Shown one piece after another: positions 19,327-28,151 of a stretch of DNA of 64,000 bases. Below the pieces are notes generated by a model, which did no database searches, was not told the DNA's origin, and was given only the letters and a program-made list of their open reading frames with translations. Every line of letters starts with the position of its first letter. Within the stretch, counting starts at the first letter, position 1. The translations under genes and the position numbers were made by a program. The stretch spans positions 1 to 64,000 of the forward strand of contig NZ_JAAGPD010000014.1 of NCBI RefSeq assembly GCF_017104565.1, in the 5' to 3' direction. Source of the DNA: Paraburkholderia sp. Tr-20389 (GTDB lineage: Bacteria > Pseudomonadota > Gammaproteobacteria > Burkholderiales > Burkholderiaceae).

Positions 19327-20889
19327 CTATAAAGCCGCTGCCACCTTCACACCATTGGGACTGCCCAATCCCGTGCAGGCGTCCCAGCCCGTGGTGGCGG
19401 CATAACTGCCGTTGTTGCCCTGCGTGATGTCGTTGCACGCGCCCGACGCCTTGTACAGCTTCGGATTGACGAAGCCGACGGGAGCGCCCTTCGCGCCGTT
19501 GATGCGCGCGATCAGCGCGGCCCACAGCGGCGCAACGGCACTGGTGCCGCCGATCACCGTGTTGTTGCCGTCGACGATCACGTCGTAGCCCGTGAGCGGG
19601 GACGCGTCTCCGGCCACGTCCGGTACGCCGCGCCCCGTCAAGGCGCGCTGGCCGCCTCGCGCAGCCGATGTCGACAGGCCTTCCTGCCACGCCGGCACGG
19701 GAAACGCGCCGCTCACGCCGCCGCCCGTCGCGCCGCCGTTCGAACCGTCGTTCCATGCCACTTCGTGCGAGACCGTTTGCCCGGAACCTTGCAGACTCGT
19801 GCCGCCGCAGGCGAGCACGTAGGGACTCGACGCGGGAAAGTCGACGTGGTCGCTGCCGTCGCCGACGCCGTCGCTGGAGCCGCTGTCGCCCGATGCCGCG
19901 CAGACCGTCACGCCGATCGCCGCGGCCGATTGCAGCACGTCGTTGAAGGCGTTCATGGACTGCGCGGTCCACACGCTTTCCGGTGCGCCCCAGCTGATCG
20001 AAATCACCGATGGCTTGTTGGTCTTGTCGTGCACGGCCTGGCTGACGGCGTCGATGAAGCCGGCATCGCTGTTAGTGGTGAAGTACACGGCGAGCGTCGC
20101 GGCCGGCGCGATGGCGCCCGCGATCTCGATGTCGAGCGTGACTTCGCTGTCGGGGCCGTTCGGGTCGCCAGTCGGGTGATTGCCGCTTTGGTCGACGCCG
20201 ACCGCGACCACCTTCGGCGAACCGACGCCGAGGCTCGAAAAATAGCTGTCGAGATCGGCCGTACGGTAGCCGCCGCCGAGTTCGATGATGCCGATGCATT
20301 GTCCGCTGCCGTCGCCCTGCGGGAACTGGTACAGCGACGCCAGTTGCAGCGGCGTGAACGACGACGCCGACTGCGCCCTGGCCGGCTGGCACGGAGGACG
20401 GATGCGGAAATGTGGCCGCGCCTGCGGACGGTCATCGAGACCGAGCACGGCCGTCACGACGCCGTGCAGGTCGTCGGGTACGCTGATCGCGCCCGTGCGG
20501 CCGCGAAAGCGGCCCATCGATTGATGCTCGTAATGCTGCAACTGCACGTCGAACGCCTGCTGGAACTGCCCGATCTTGCCGCTCAGCACGACGGTACGCG
20601 CCGACGCGTCTTCACGAACCACAGTCAGACCATGTTGCGCGGCGAAGGCCTTCAGTTTCGCCATGTCTTCCGCCGATGCGCCGAAGCGCTGTTCGAGTTC
20701 TTCCCGCGTGAGCGGCCTGGCGTCCGCCGCGCCCGACTCGATCTTCTTCATCATCTGGGCGAACTGCTGCTCGTCCTTGCGGCGCAGCACGACCACGACC
20801 TGGATCGTTTCCGACGGATCGCACTGCGCGACCACCTTCGAACCGGGCGCGGGCGCACGCTCGCTGCCGGGCAATGGATGCTTCGTCAT
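19327..20889 (-). CDS. S53 sedolisin (kumamolisin-like acid serine peptidase)
   Basis: A 520-residue pro-enzyme. Residues 1 to about 160 are the activation domain, and the catalytic domain follows. The triad and oxyanion residues fit kumamolisin spacing: Glu249 and Asp253 (SEVTLDIE), Asp335 (SGDSGSSD) and Ser450 in GGTSAVAP. A calcium-site-like end (CNDITQGNNG, then GWDACTGLGSPNG) is present. No classical signal peptide follows the chosen ATG (20887-20889, preceded by GGGAGAA); upstream in-frame codons look non-coding. It lies first in a two-gene set with the S10 peptidase. Confidence 0.92.
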   Translation of the reverse strand: MTKHPLPGSERAPAPGSKVVAQCDPSETIQVVVVLRRKDEQQFAQMMKKIESGAADARPLTREELEQRFGASAEDMAKLKAFAAQHGLTVVREDASARTVVLSGKIGQFQQAFDVQLQHYEHQSMGRFRGRTGAISVPDDLHGVVTAVLGLDDRPQARPHFRIRPPCQPARAQSASSFTPLQLASLYQFPQGDGSGQCIGIIELGGGYRTADLDSYFSSLGVGSPKVVAVGVDQSGNHPTGDPNGPDSEVTLDIEIAGAIAPAATLAVYFTTNSDAGFIDAVSQAVHDKTNKPSVISISWGAPESVWTAQSMNAFNDVLQSAAAIGVTVCAASGDSGSSDGVGDGSDHVDFPASSPYVLACGGTSLQGSGQTVSHEVAWNDGSNGGATGGGVSGAFPVPAWQEGLSTSAARGGQRALTGRGVPDVAGDASPLTGYDVIVDGNNTVIGGTSAVAPLWAALIARINGAKGAPVGFVNPKLYKASGACNDITQGNNGSYAATTGWDACTGLGSPNGVKVAAAL

Positions 20890-21181
20890 GGATGCGATTC
20901 TCCCTGTGCATGGCGCGAAGCCACGCGTTAGAACACGGCGCACGCAGGGTGCAGCAAAACGTCGGCGCGCCACATGCCCGCTTGCTTCACGAGGCAACGA
21001 CAACCATCCGACCAATCCATTCGAACACAGTTCCAGCGCGCCCGGCACCTGGCCGAACAGCCAGCTTTTGCGGCGAACGGGATTCGCGTTACGCTGCTCC
21101 AGCAGTATTTGCGCTGTTGCGTTACGCTATGCGACCGCGTGCCCATGGGCGCGCGCGACCCCACGAATTCGAGGACCCTCC

Positions 21182-21688
21182 ATGACCATCTCGATGTTTC
21201 AGGCATCCATTCCCGTACTGATTCGCGGCCTCACCAACCTGCAGGCCATTCTCGGCAAGGGACAGGCGCATGCGGCAGAAAAACAGATCGATCCGTCCGT
21301 GCTGACGGGCGCGCGCCTCTTTCCGGACATGCATCCGCTGGCCCGCCAGGTGCACATCGCGACGGATACGGCAAAAGGCTGCGCGGCGCGTCTGGCCGGC
21401 GTCGAAGCGCCAAGGTATGAGGACGTCGAGTTCACGTTCGACGAACTGCACGCACGCATTCAGAAAACGATCGATTATCTGAAGGAGTTCAATGCCGCCC
21501 AGATCGACGGATCGGAAACGCGTGCCGTGACGTTGAAGATGCGCAGCGGTCCCGTCGAGTTCAGCGGTTTGTCGTATCTGCTCGGCTTCGCGATGCCGAA
21601 CTTCTATTTCCACGTCACGACGGCTTACGACATCCTGCGTCATAACGGCGTAGAACTCGGCAAGCTGGATTTCCTCGGCAAGCCTTGA
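21182..21688 (+). CDS. DUF1993 family protein
   Basis: A 168-residue all-helical protein of the DUF1993 family, distantly like DinB-type four-helix proteins. The typical parts are the N-terminal ISMFQASIPVLIRGLTNL, the middle PLARQVHIATD, and the C-terminal FYFHVTTAYDILRHNGV. Function unknown. It is divergent from the sedolisin gene with about 290 bases between; nothing further was found in that gap. Confidence 0.8.
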   Translation: MTISMFQASIPVLIRGLTNLQAILGKGQAHAAEKQIDPSVLTGARLFPDMHPLARQVHIATDTAKGCAARLAGVEAPRYEDVEFTFDELHARIQKTIDYLKEFNAAQIDGSETRAVTLKMRSGPVEFSGLSYLLGFAMPNFYFHVTTAYDILRHNGVELGKLDFLGKP

Positions 21689-21772
21689 TCGCCGAAAGCT
21701 ACGTCGCTGAATGATGCGCGACCCGGCCAGTGCGGCCGGTCGCGTGCAGGAACAGGATCACGCGCAAACGCG

Positions 21773-22093
21773 TCACACGCGCGGCTGAAACGCGATGATG
21801 CTCATGCCCGCCAGCGTCAGCGCGACACCAGCGAGATCCCACGCGCTAGGCCGCACATGGTCGACGCACCATAGCCAGAGAATCGCCACGGCCACATAGA
21901 CGCCGCCGTATGCAGCATAGACACGGCCCGCTGCGGTGCCGTGAAAGGTCAACAGCCACGCGAACAGCGCGAGGCTCAACGCGCCCGGCAGCAGCAGCCA
22001 CACGGAACCGCCTTCCTTGAGCCAGCGCCACGGCAGATAGCAGCCGACAATTTCAGCGATGGCAGTCACGACATAGAGCAACAGGGTTTTCAT
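21773..22093 (-). CDS. YnfA/UPF0060 small membrane protein
   Basis: A 106-residue protein with four hydrophobic helices, matching the YnfA family ([17 protein letters not shown], then [13 protein letters not shown] and FQPR at the end). YnfA proteins are SMR-like and some export toxic cations, but the substrate here is unknown. I take the ATG at 22091-22093; upstream in-frame codons from 22147 are hydrophilic and not part of the family. Confidence 0.85.
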   Translation of the reverse strand: MKTLLLYVVTAIAEIVGCYLPWRWLKEGGSVWLLLPGALSLALFAWLLTFHGTAAGRVYAAYGGVYVAVAILWLWCVDHVRPSAWDLAGVALTLAGMSIIAFQPRV

Positions 22094-22266
22094 CGGCGGA
22101 GGCGAGTGACGATCGATGCGCGGTCCATGCGCGTGAGTCGCGTTCATGGAAAACGCGCGGCCCTGCAGTCTATCGCCTTTATAAACACAATCACTTTGCT
22201 GGCGGCATGCCCACCGTGCGACAGTCCCCTTTCACCCGTTCCACCAACCATCACGAGCACGCCGGC

Positions 22267-22440
22267 ATGAGTGTCAAATCGCCCTGTATCGACGTCTGCA
22301 AGTTCGACAGCAAGACCGGCTACTGCATCGGCTGTCTGCGCACCCGCGAAGAATGCAAAGGCTGGAAGAAGATGAAGGACAAGCACCGCCGCAAGGTCAT
22401 CGACCAGAAATCCGAACGCGCGGCGACGATCCGCAAGTAA
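22267..22440 (+). CDS. DUF1289 small cysteine-rich protein
   Basis: A 57-residue protein with the DUF1289 cysteine pattern: PCIDVCKFDSKTGYCIGCLR followed by a conserved basic tail. The four cysteines suggest a metal or iron-sulfur site, unproven. Start ATG at 22267 fits the family; the frame extends upstream without support. Confidence 0.85.
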   Translation: MSVKSPCIDVCKFDSKTGYCIGCLRTREECKGWKKMKDKHRRKVIDQKSERAATIRK

Positions 22441-22476
22441 GCACCCGGCCAGCACGCGTCGCGCGGCGAGCACGCA

Positions 22477-23106
22477 TCAATCGAGCGACAGCCGCACCGC
22501 GAAGCCGATCAGCGCGGCCGAGAACGTCCAGCGCTGCAAGGTCTGCGCGAGCGGATGCGCACGCATCCAGCCGGCGATGCGCGCGGCGCCGATCGCATAG
22601 ATGGCGTCGAAGCACGCGCCGAGCGCGACTAGCACCCCGCCCAGTTCGACCATCTGCCACGCGACGGGCCCCGCTTCCGGACGCACGAACTGCGGCAACA
22701 GCACCGAACAGAACAGCAGCGCCTTCGGATTCAGCAGATTCGTGAACAGCCCTTTGACGAAGACCGTGCGCAGCGCGCCGTCGTCGCTTGCCGCCACGCC
22801 GCCGGAAGGCAGGGCGAACACGGGCGAGCGGAAAATCTGCACGGCCACCCACGCCAGATAGATCGCGCCGCCATAACGCACCACTTCGTAGAGCCACGGC
22901 GCATTGCGCAGCAGCGCTGCCACGCCGCACGCGGACAGCGTCACGTGCGTCGCGCGCGAGATGCCGAGCCCGAGCGCGGCGGCGAAACCGTGGCGCGCGC
23001 CGCGCCCGATGCTCGTCTGCAGCACGAGCGCCATGTCCGGCCCAGGCAGCGCGAATACCACGACGAGCGCCGTGACATACAGAATCAGAAGATGAGCGGA
23101 AATCAT
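22477..23106 (-). CDS. LysE-family amino-acid exporter
   Basis: A 209-residue membrane protein of the LysE/RhtB group: PGPDMALVLQTSIGRG near the start, GLFTNLLNPKALLF in the middle, and about six hydrophobic segments. It should export an amino acid or related compound. The ATG at 23104-23106 has a GTGAGG ribosome site seven bases upstream; an earlier ATG at 23130 lacks one. It is divergent from an Lrp/AsnC gene, the usual regulator of such exporters. Confidence 0.88.
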   Translation of the reverse strand: MISAHLLILYVTALVVVFALPGPDMALVLQTSIGRGARHGFAAALGLGISRATHVTLSACGVAALLRNAPWLYEVVRYGGAIYLAWVAVQIFRSPVFALPSGGVAASDDGALRTVFVKGLFTNLLNPKALLFCSVLLPQFVRPEAGPVAWQMVELGGVLVALGACFDAIYAIGAARIAGWMRAHPLAQTLQRWTFSAALIGFAVRLSLD

Positions 23107-23186
23107 GGAAAACCTCACGTATCGAGGCACTCATGATGCATTGACCCTACTAGCGGATGCTGGCGATTTTCGGTCGCCTTCCGCTA

Positions 23187-23213
23187 TGGATTGGTGGATT
23201 ACCCTACAATCCA
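23187..23213. promoter_or_regulatory. Likely Lrp-type operator between lysE and lrp
   Basis: A perfect 7-bp inverted repeat, TGGATTG (23187-23193) and CAATCCA (23207-23213), has its half-sites 20 bases apart, which places them on the same DNA face. It lies in the 135-base divergent region between the exporter and the Lrp-like gene, only about 30 bases before the latter's ATG. Confidence 0.5.
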
Positions 23214-23241
23214 CACAATCAGCAAAGCCTTCCACTCCCAT

Positions 23242-23706
23242 ATGAACGAACTCGACAAAACAGACCGCGCAATCCTCGCCGCCTTGCAAACGGACGGCCG
23301 CATGTCGAACGCGAAGCTCGCCGAAACGGTTGGACTCAGCGAAACGCCGTGCGCGCGCCGGCTCAAGCGGCTCGAGAGCGATGGCTATATCGAGCGATAC
23401 CGCGCGATGCTGTCACGCTCGGCGCTCGGATTCGGCGTCGTTTCGTTCGTGTACGTGCGCTTCGCCGTGCACGACCGCGCCACCGCGACGCGCTTCGAGC
23501 GCGAGGTGCTGGCGATCCCGCGCATCCTGTCGTGTCACAACGTCTCCGGCAGCGCCGACTACGTGTTGCAGGTCGTCGCGCGCGATCTCGACGATTACGG
23601 CACCTTCATGCGCGACGAGTTGCGCAGCCTGCCGGGCGTGACGTCGGTGGAATCGTCACTGTCGCTGCGCGAAGTGAAGGCGAACGGCGGGTTGCCGCTG
23701 GGCTGA
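23242..23706 (+). CDS. Lrp/AsnC-family transcriptional regulator
   Basis: A 154-residue protein with an N-terminal helix-turn-helix (LDKTDRAILAALQTDGR, then LAETVGLSETPCARRLKRL) and a C-terminal RAM ligand domain (HNVSGSADYVLQVVA). It probably senses an amino acid and controls the divergent LysE exporter. Start ATG at 23242; the open frame upstream is not family-like. Confidence 0.9.
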   Translation: MNELDKTDRAILAALQTDGRMSNAKLAETVGLSETPCARRLKRLESDGYIERYRAMLSRSALGFGVVSFVYVRFAVHDRATATRFEREVLAIPRILSCHNVSGSADYVLQVVARDLDDYGTFMRDELRSLPGVTSVESSLSLREVKANGGLPLG

Positions 23707-23813
23707 TCCCACCCAACCGGGCGCGACATGCACCGACAAAAACGAATTGACGCGCGACTCGTGGCATAGTGGGCGCCTCGCCGACACGGCACGATGAAAT
23801 ACGGAGCATTGGC

Positions 23814-24047
23814 ATGGATCACGCAGCGGCACGAGCCGAAGAAACCCGCGCGATGGAGCGCGTTCTGGACGCAACGAAACGGGTGCAGACGGCCTTCGCC
23901 GCACTGCAATCGCAATTCCCGCCTGAAGGCAGCGGCCGTCCTTCGCCAATCGCCCTGCAGACCTTCGACGCCGCCCTTCAGGAACTCGAAGACGCCCAGG
24001 CCGCGTTCGACACGATGCTGAACGATCTGCTTGACGGCAACCGTTGA
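23814..24047 (+). CDS. Small helical protein of unknown function
   Basis: A 77-residue, mostly helical acidic protein with no membrane segment or cysteine. Alternating hydrophobic positions (VQTAFAALQSQF, and ALQELEDAQAAFDTMLNDLL) suggest a coiled coil or small bundle. A GGAG lies about ten bases before the ATG at 23814. I do not recognise it. The 234 bases after it hold no gene that I can see. Confidence 0.55.
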   Translation: MDHAAARAEETRAMERVLDATKRVQTAFAALQSQFPPEGSGRPSPIALQTFDAALQELEDAQAAFDTMLNDLLDGNR

Positions 24048-24281
24048 GCGGACTATTCGCCGGGCGCTGATTGCGTCCGGCGTTATGCGCGGCGTGGGCG
24101 TTTAACGGACCTCCGCCGCGTCTCGCGGGCATTGTGGATGCCGATGGCGGCTGACGGTTAGTTGCGATTGAACAGGCAACGATCATCACTTCAATGAATA
24201 CCCGCAGATTCATCAAATAAACTTCGGTAATGCCTCCGCCGCCGCTAAGCTGACTTCACCTTGTCCTCGGCAAAACATGCG

Positions 24282-24956
24282 ATGGCGGAACTCTATCTGG
24301 TACGGCACGGCCAGGCGTCGTTCGGCGCCGACGACTACGATCGGCTCTCCGACGTCGGCGAGCAGCAAGGCGTCTGGCTCGGCGAATACTTCGCGCAACG
24401 CGATATCCGCTTCGACCGCGTGATGACGGGCACCCTGCGGCGTCATGCGCAAACCCTCGCGGCCATCTGGCGAGGCCTCGACGCGCCGCCCGTCGAATGC
24501 GAGATTCATCCCGGTCTCGACGAATACGATTTCCATGCGCTGTTTCGCGCGCTCGGCGACGAACACGCGGCGCTCGCCGAACGCGCGCGGCGCAGTCCGC
24601 GCGATTTCTTCAAGGCATTGCGCGAGGTGCTGCAACTGTGGGCGGAAGGCGTGCTCGACGGACGCGCGCCCGAAACCTGGCAAGCGTTCCAGCAACGCGT
24701 CGCCGATGCGCGCACTGCGATCCAGCGCGGCGACGGGCAGCGCGTGCTGGTCGTCAGTTCGGGCGGCGTGATCGCCGCGATCACGCAGCAGATCCTGCAG
24801 GCGCCTGCTGCGACGGCTATCGCGCTCAACATGCAGATCCGCAACAGCAGCGTCAGCCATTACTTCTTCAATCGCGACACGCTGCATCTGTCGAGCTTCA
24901 ACGGCATCGGTCATCTCGACGATCCGCAGCGCCGCGCCTTTCAGACCTACGGTTAA
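24282..24956 (+). CDS. Histidine phosphatase (phosphoglycerate mutase-like)
   Basis: A 224-residue histidine-phosphatase-superfamily protein. The motif LVRHGQASFG places the phospho-histidine at residue 7 or 8, and the second histidine-type region shows VSSGGVIAA where HG is common in relatives, so the exact activity is unclear. It is the first gene of an operon with a kinase-like protein, an SDR and an acyl-CoA dehydrogenase. That suggests it removes phosphate from an intermediate; this is inference. Confidence 0.82.
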   Translation: MAELYLVRHGQASFGADDYDRLSDVGEQQGVWLGEYFAQRDIRFDRVMTGTLRRHAQTLAAIWRGLDAPPVECEIHPGLDEYDFHALFRALGDEHAALAERARRSPRDFFKALREVLQLWAEGVLDGRAPETWQAFQQRVADARTAIQRGDGQRVLVVSSGGVIAAITQQILQAPAATAIALNMQIRNSSVSHYFFNRDTLHLSSFNGIGHLDDPQRRAFQTYG

Positions 24957-24980
24957 TCGACGAACGACGCCTCGAACGAC

Positions 24981-26009
24981 ATGACTTGCGATCAACACGA
25001 CACCACGCTCGACCTCGACCGCCTCGCGCGTTATCTGGAGCAACACGTCGCCGGCTTTCGCGGCCCGTTGCGCGCGACGAAGTTCGCCGGCGGCCAGTCC
25101 AATCCGACCTATCTGCTCGACGCGCAAAGCGGCCGCTATGTGCTGCGGCGCCAACCGCCCGGACAACTGCTGAAGTCGGCACACGCCGTCGATCGCGAAT
25201 TTCGCGTGCTGAGCGCGCTCGCCGATACGCCCGTCCCCGTCGCGCGCGCATGGCATCTGTGCGAAGAGCGCGACGTGATCGGCAGCATGTTCTATCTGAT
25301 GAGCTACGAGGAAGGCCGCATCTTCTGGAACCCGGCGCTGCCCGACGTGGATCGCGACGCCCGGCGCGATTACTACACGTCGATCGTGAAGACGCTCGCG
25401 GCGCTGCACGAAGTCGATCCGCAAGCCGTCGGCCTTGGCGACTATGGCCGCGCGGGCAATTACTTCGAGCGTCAGATCGGCGTGTGGACGAAGCAGTACC
25501 GCGCCGCCGAAACGCAACGCATCGACGCGATGGAAGCGCTGATCGACTGGCTGCCCACGCACTGCCCCGCCGATACACAGCAGGTGTCGCTCGTGCACGG
25601 CGACTTCCGCATCGACAACCTGATCTTCGCGAGCGACACGCCACAGGTTCGCGCGATTCTCGACTGGGAACTGTCCACGCTCGGCAATCCCCTCGCCGAT
25701 CTCGCGTACTTCTGCATGTGCCTGCGGCTGCCGTCGCAAGGCCATATCACCGGGTTGCGCGGCCAGGATCGCGCGGCCCTCGGCGTGCCCGAAGAACAGG
25801 AGATCGTCGCGCAGTACTGTGCGCTGCGTGGCCTGCCCGCGATCGACAACTGGCCGTTCTATCTCGCGTTCAGCTTTTTCCGGTTGGCGTCGATTGCGCA
25901 GGGTGTGAAGGCGCGCGCGCTGCAAGGCAATGCGTCGAGCGCCGAAGCGCATCGCGTGGGCGCGATGGTCGAGCCGCTCGCGCAACTCGCGGCCGAACTG
26001 ATCGGGTAA
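24981..26009 (+). CDS. ACAD10/11- and LvaA-like phosphotransferase
   Basis: A 342-residue protein of the aminoglycoside-phosphotransferase fold: GGQSNPTYLL (nucleotide loop), VLRRQPPG (lysine replaced by Arg-Arg in the usual place), the catalytic loop VHGDFRIDN and the metal aspartate in LDWELSTLGNPLADLAY. This branch includes the kinase domain of ACAD10/11 and bacterial LvaA, which phosphorylate the hydroxyl of 4-hydroxyacyl-CoA. It lies 24 bases after the phosphatase gene and just before an SDR and acyl-CoA dehydrogenase, which supports that reading over antibiotic resistance. Confidence 0.85.
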   Translation: MTCDQHDTTLDLDRLARYLEQHVAGFRGPLRATKFAGGQSNPTYLLDAQSGRYVLRRQPPGQLLKSAHAVDREFRVLSALADTPVPVARAWHLCEERDVIGSMFYLMSYEEGRIFWNPALPDVDRDARRDYYTSIVKTLAALHEVDPQAVGLGDYGRAGNYFERQIGVWTKQYRAAETQRIDAMEALIDWLPTHCPADTQQVSLVHGDFRIDNLIFASDTPQVRAILDWELSTLGNPLADLAYFCMCLRLPSQGHITGLRGQDRAALGVPEEQEIVAQYCALRGLPAIDNWPFYLAFSFFRLASIAQGVKARALQGNASSAEAHRVGAMVEPLAQLAAELIG

Positions 26010-26049
26010 GCATCACACACATCGACCATAAAACATGAAGGAGACAAGC

Positions 26050-26814
26050 TTGAGCACGAACCTTTTCGACCTGACGGGCCGCATCGCACTCGTGACGGGC
26101 GCAAGCCGCGGCATCGGCGAAGCCATTGCTTCGCTGCTCGCGCAACAGGGCGCGCACGTGATCGTATCGAGCCGCAAGATCGACGAATGCGAACAGGTGG
26201 CCGCAACGATTCGCGCGGCAGGCGGCAGCGCGGAGGCGTTCGCATGCCACGTCGGCCGCATGGAGGACATCGCGGCAACGTTCGCGCATATCCGCGAGAA
26301 GCACGGCAAGCTCGACATCCTCGTCAACAATGCCGCGGCGAATCCGTACTTCGGCCATATCCTCGATACGGATCTCGCCGCCTACAACAAGACGGTCGAA
26401 GTGAACGTGCGCGGCTACTTCTTCATGTCCGTCGAAGCGGGCAAGCTGATGAGAGAGCAAGGCCGCGGCGCGATCGTCAACACGGCGTCCGTCAACGCAT
26501 TGCAGCCGGGCGACCGGCAAGGCATCTACTCGATCACCAAAGCCGCCGTCGTCAACATGACGAAGGCGTTCGCGAAAGAATGCGGGCCGCTCGGCATCCG
26601 CGTGAACGCGCTGCTGCCCGGCCTCACGAAAACGAAATTCGCGGGCGCGCTGTTCGAGAACAAAGACATCTATCAACACTGGATCGACAACATTCCGCTG
26701 CGCCGCCACGGCGAGCCGCACGAAATGGCGGGCACGGTGCTGTATCTCGTGTCCGACGCGGCGAGCTACACGAACGGCGAATGCATCGTCGTCGACGGCG
26801 GCCTGACGATCTAG
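26050..26814 (+). CDS. Short-chain dehydrogenase/reductase (SDR)
   Basis: A 254-residue classical SDR: TGASRGIG (cofactor), NNAA, catalytic Ser in NTASVNAL, and Tyr-Lys in YSITKAA. It probably interconverts an alcohol and a ketone of an acyl chain with NAD(P). I choose the TTG at 26050: AAGGAG at 26038-26043 lies six bases before it, whereas using the ATG at 26035 would put the ribosome site inside the gene. Fourth position in the acyl-CoA operon is taken by the dehydrogenase 21 bases downstream. Confidence 0.87.
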   Translation: MSTNLFDLTGRIALVTGASRGIGEAIASLLAQQGAHVIVSSRKIDECEQVAATIRAAGGSAEAFACHVGRMEDIAATFAHIREKHGKLDILVNNAAANPYFGHILDTDLAAYNKTVEVNVRGYFFMSVEAGKLMREQGRGAIVNTASVNALQPGDRQGIYSITKAAVVNMTKAFAKECGPLGIRVNALLPGLTKTKFAGALFENKDIYQHWIDNIPLRRHGEPHEMAGTVLYLVSDAASYTNGECIVVDGGLTI

Positions 26815-26835
26815 CACTTCACGAAGGAACACATC

Positions 26836-28086
26836 ATGAATTTCGGCTACAGCCCCAAGGTTGAAGACTTGCGCCGCCGCGTGCGCGACTTCATGGACGA
26901 ACATATCGTGCCGCGCCATCGCCAGTGGCTCGACGAGGTGCATGCGGGTCAGTTTCCCGCCTCTTTCATGGAAGACCTGAAAGCGAGGGCGAAAGCCGAA
27001 GGCCTGTGGAATCTGTTCCTGCCGCATCTGAAGGACGACGAGCCCGGCACGCGCCTGACCAACCTCGAATACGCGCCGCTCGCGGAAATCATGGGCCGCA
27101 TTTCGTGGGCGCCCGAAGTCTTCAACTGCAATGCGCCCGACACGGGCAACATGGAACTGCTGCACATGTTCGCGACGCCCGCGCAGCGCGAGCAATGGCT
27201 CGCGCCGCTGCTCGACGGCACGATCCGCTCCGCGTTCGCGATGACGGAACCGGACGTGGCGTCGTCGGACGCGACCAACATCACGACGTCGATCCGCCGC
27301 GACGGCGACGACTACGTGATCAACGGACGCAAATGGTTCATCACGAACGCCGCGCACCCGAACTGCAAGATCTTCATCGTGATGGGCAAGACCGACCCCG
27401 AAGCGGAAACGCACCGGCAACAAAGCATGATTCTCGTGCCCGCCGATGCGCCCGGCCTGAAGATCGTGCGCAACATTCCCGTGATGAACCACATCTCGCC
27501 CGAAGGCCATTGCGAGGTCACGTTCACGAACGTGCGCGTGCCTGCCTCGAATCTGCTGGGCGAAGAAGGCAGCGGTTTCGCGCTCGCGCAGGCGCGGCTC
27601 GGGCCGGGGCGCATTCATCACTGCATGCGCTCGATCGGCGCGGCGGAACTCGCGCTCGAACTGATGACGGAGCGTTCGCAGGAGCGCAAGACCTTCGGCA
27701 AGACGCTGCATCAGCACGGCACCGTCGGCGAATGGATCGCGAAGTCGCGCATCGAAATCGATCAGGCGCGGCTGCTCGTACTGAAGACGGCATGGCTCAT
27801 CGACGAAGTCGGCGCCAAGGCCGCGCGCAAGGAAATCTCGATGATCAAGGCAGTGGTGCCCCAACTGCACACCACCGTCTGCGATCGCGCGATGCAGGTG
27901 TTCGGCGCCATGGGTGTGAGCCCCGACACGCCGCTCGCCGATCACTGGACGTGGGGACGCGCGCTGCGTTACGCGGACGGCCCCGACGAAGTGCACCTGC
28001 AGGCCATCGCCCGGATGGAGATCGGCGCGAGCAAGGCGACGCTTGGTGCGTCGGCGGCCTATCTGACTGCGCCGCTGCGCGATTGA
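26836..28086 (+). CDS. Acyl-CoA dehydrogenase (ACAD10/11 type)
   Basis: A 416-residue FAD enzyme with the acyl-CoA dehydrogenase motifs FAMTEPDVASSDAT and GRKWFITNA, and a C-terminal region with FGAMGVSPDTPLADHW and GPDEVHLQAIAR. This branch pairs with ACAD10/11-type kinases; with the phosphotransferase two genes upstream it could act on phosphorylated 4-hydroxyacyl-CoA. A good ribosome site (AAGGAAC) precedes the ATG. It is the last enzyme gene before a LysR regulator. Confidence 0.9.
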   Translation: MNFGYSPKVEDLRRRVRDFMDEHIVPRHRQWLDEVHAGQFPASFMEDLKARAKAEGLWNLFLPHLKDDEPGTRLTNLEYAPLAEIMGRISWAPEVFNCNAPDTGNMELLHMFATPAQREQWLAPLLDGTIRSAFAMTEPDVASSDATNITTSIRRDGDDYVINGRKWFITNAAHPNCKIFIVMGKTDPEAETHRQQSMILVPADAPGLKIVRNIPVMNHISPEGHCEVTFTNVRVPASNLLGEEGSGFALAQARLGPGRIHHCMRSIGAAELALELMTERSQERKTFGKTLHQHGTVGEWIAKSRIEIDQARLLVLKTAWLIDEVGAKAARKEISMIKAVVPQLHTTVCDRAMQVFGAMGVSPDTPLADHWTWGRALRYADGPDEVHLQAIARMEIGASKATLGASAAYLTAPLRD

Positions 28087-28151
28087 AGCATGGACGCTGG
28101 ACGCCTTGCGCACGAGCACGCTTATGATGTCGGGCGTAAGGAGACTGTGCG

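Noticed and set aside
24981-26009. Aminoglycoside-resistance kinase
   Set aside because: The fold is the same, but the sequence and the neighbouring acyl-CoA dehydrogenase place it with the ACAD10/11-LvaA group.
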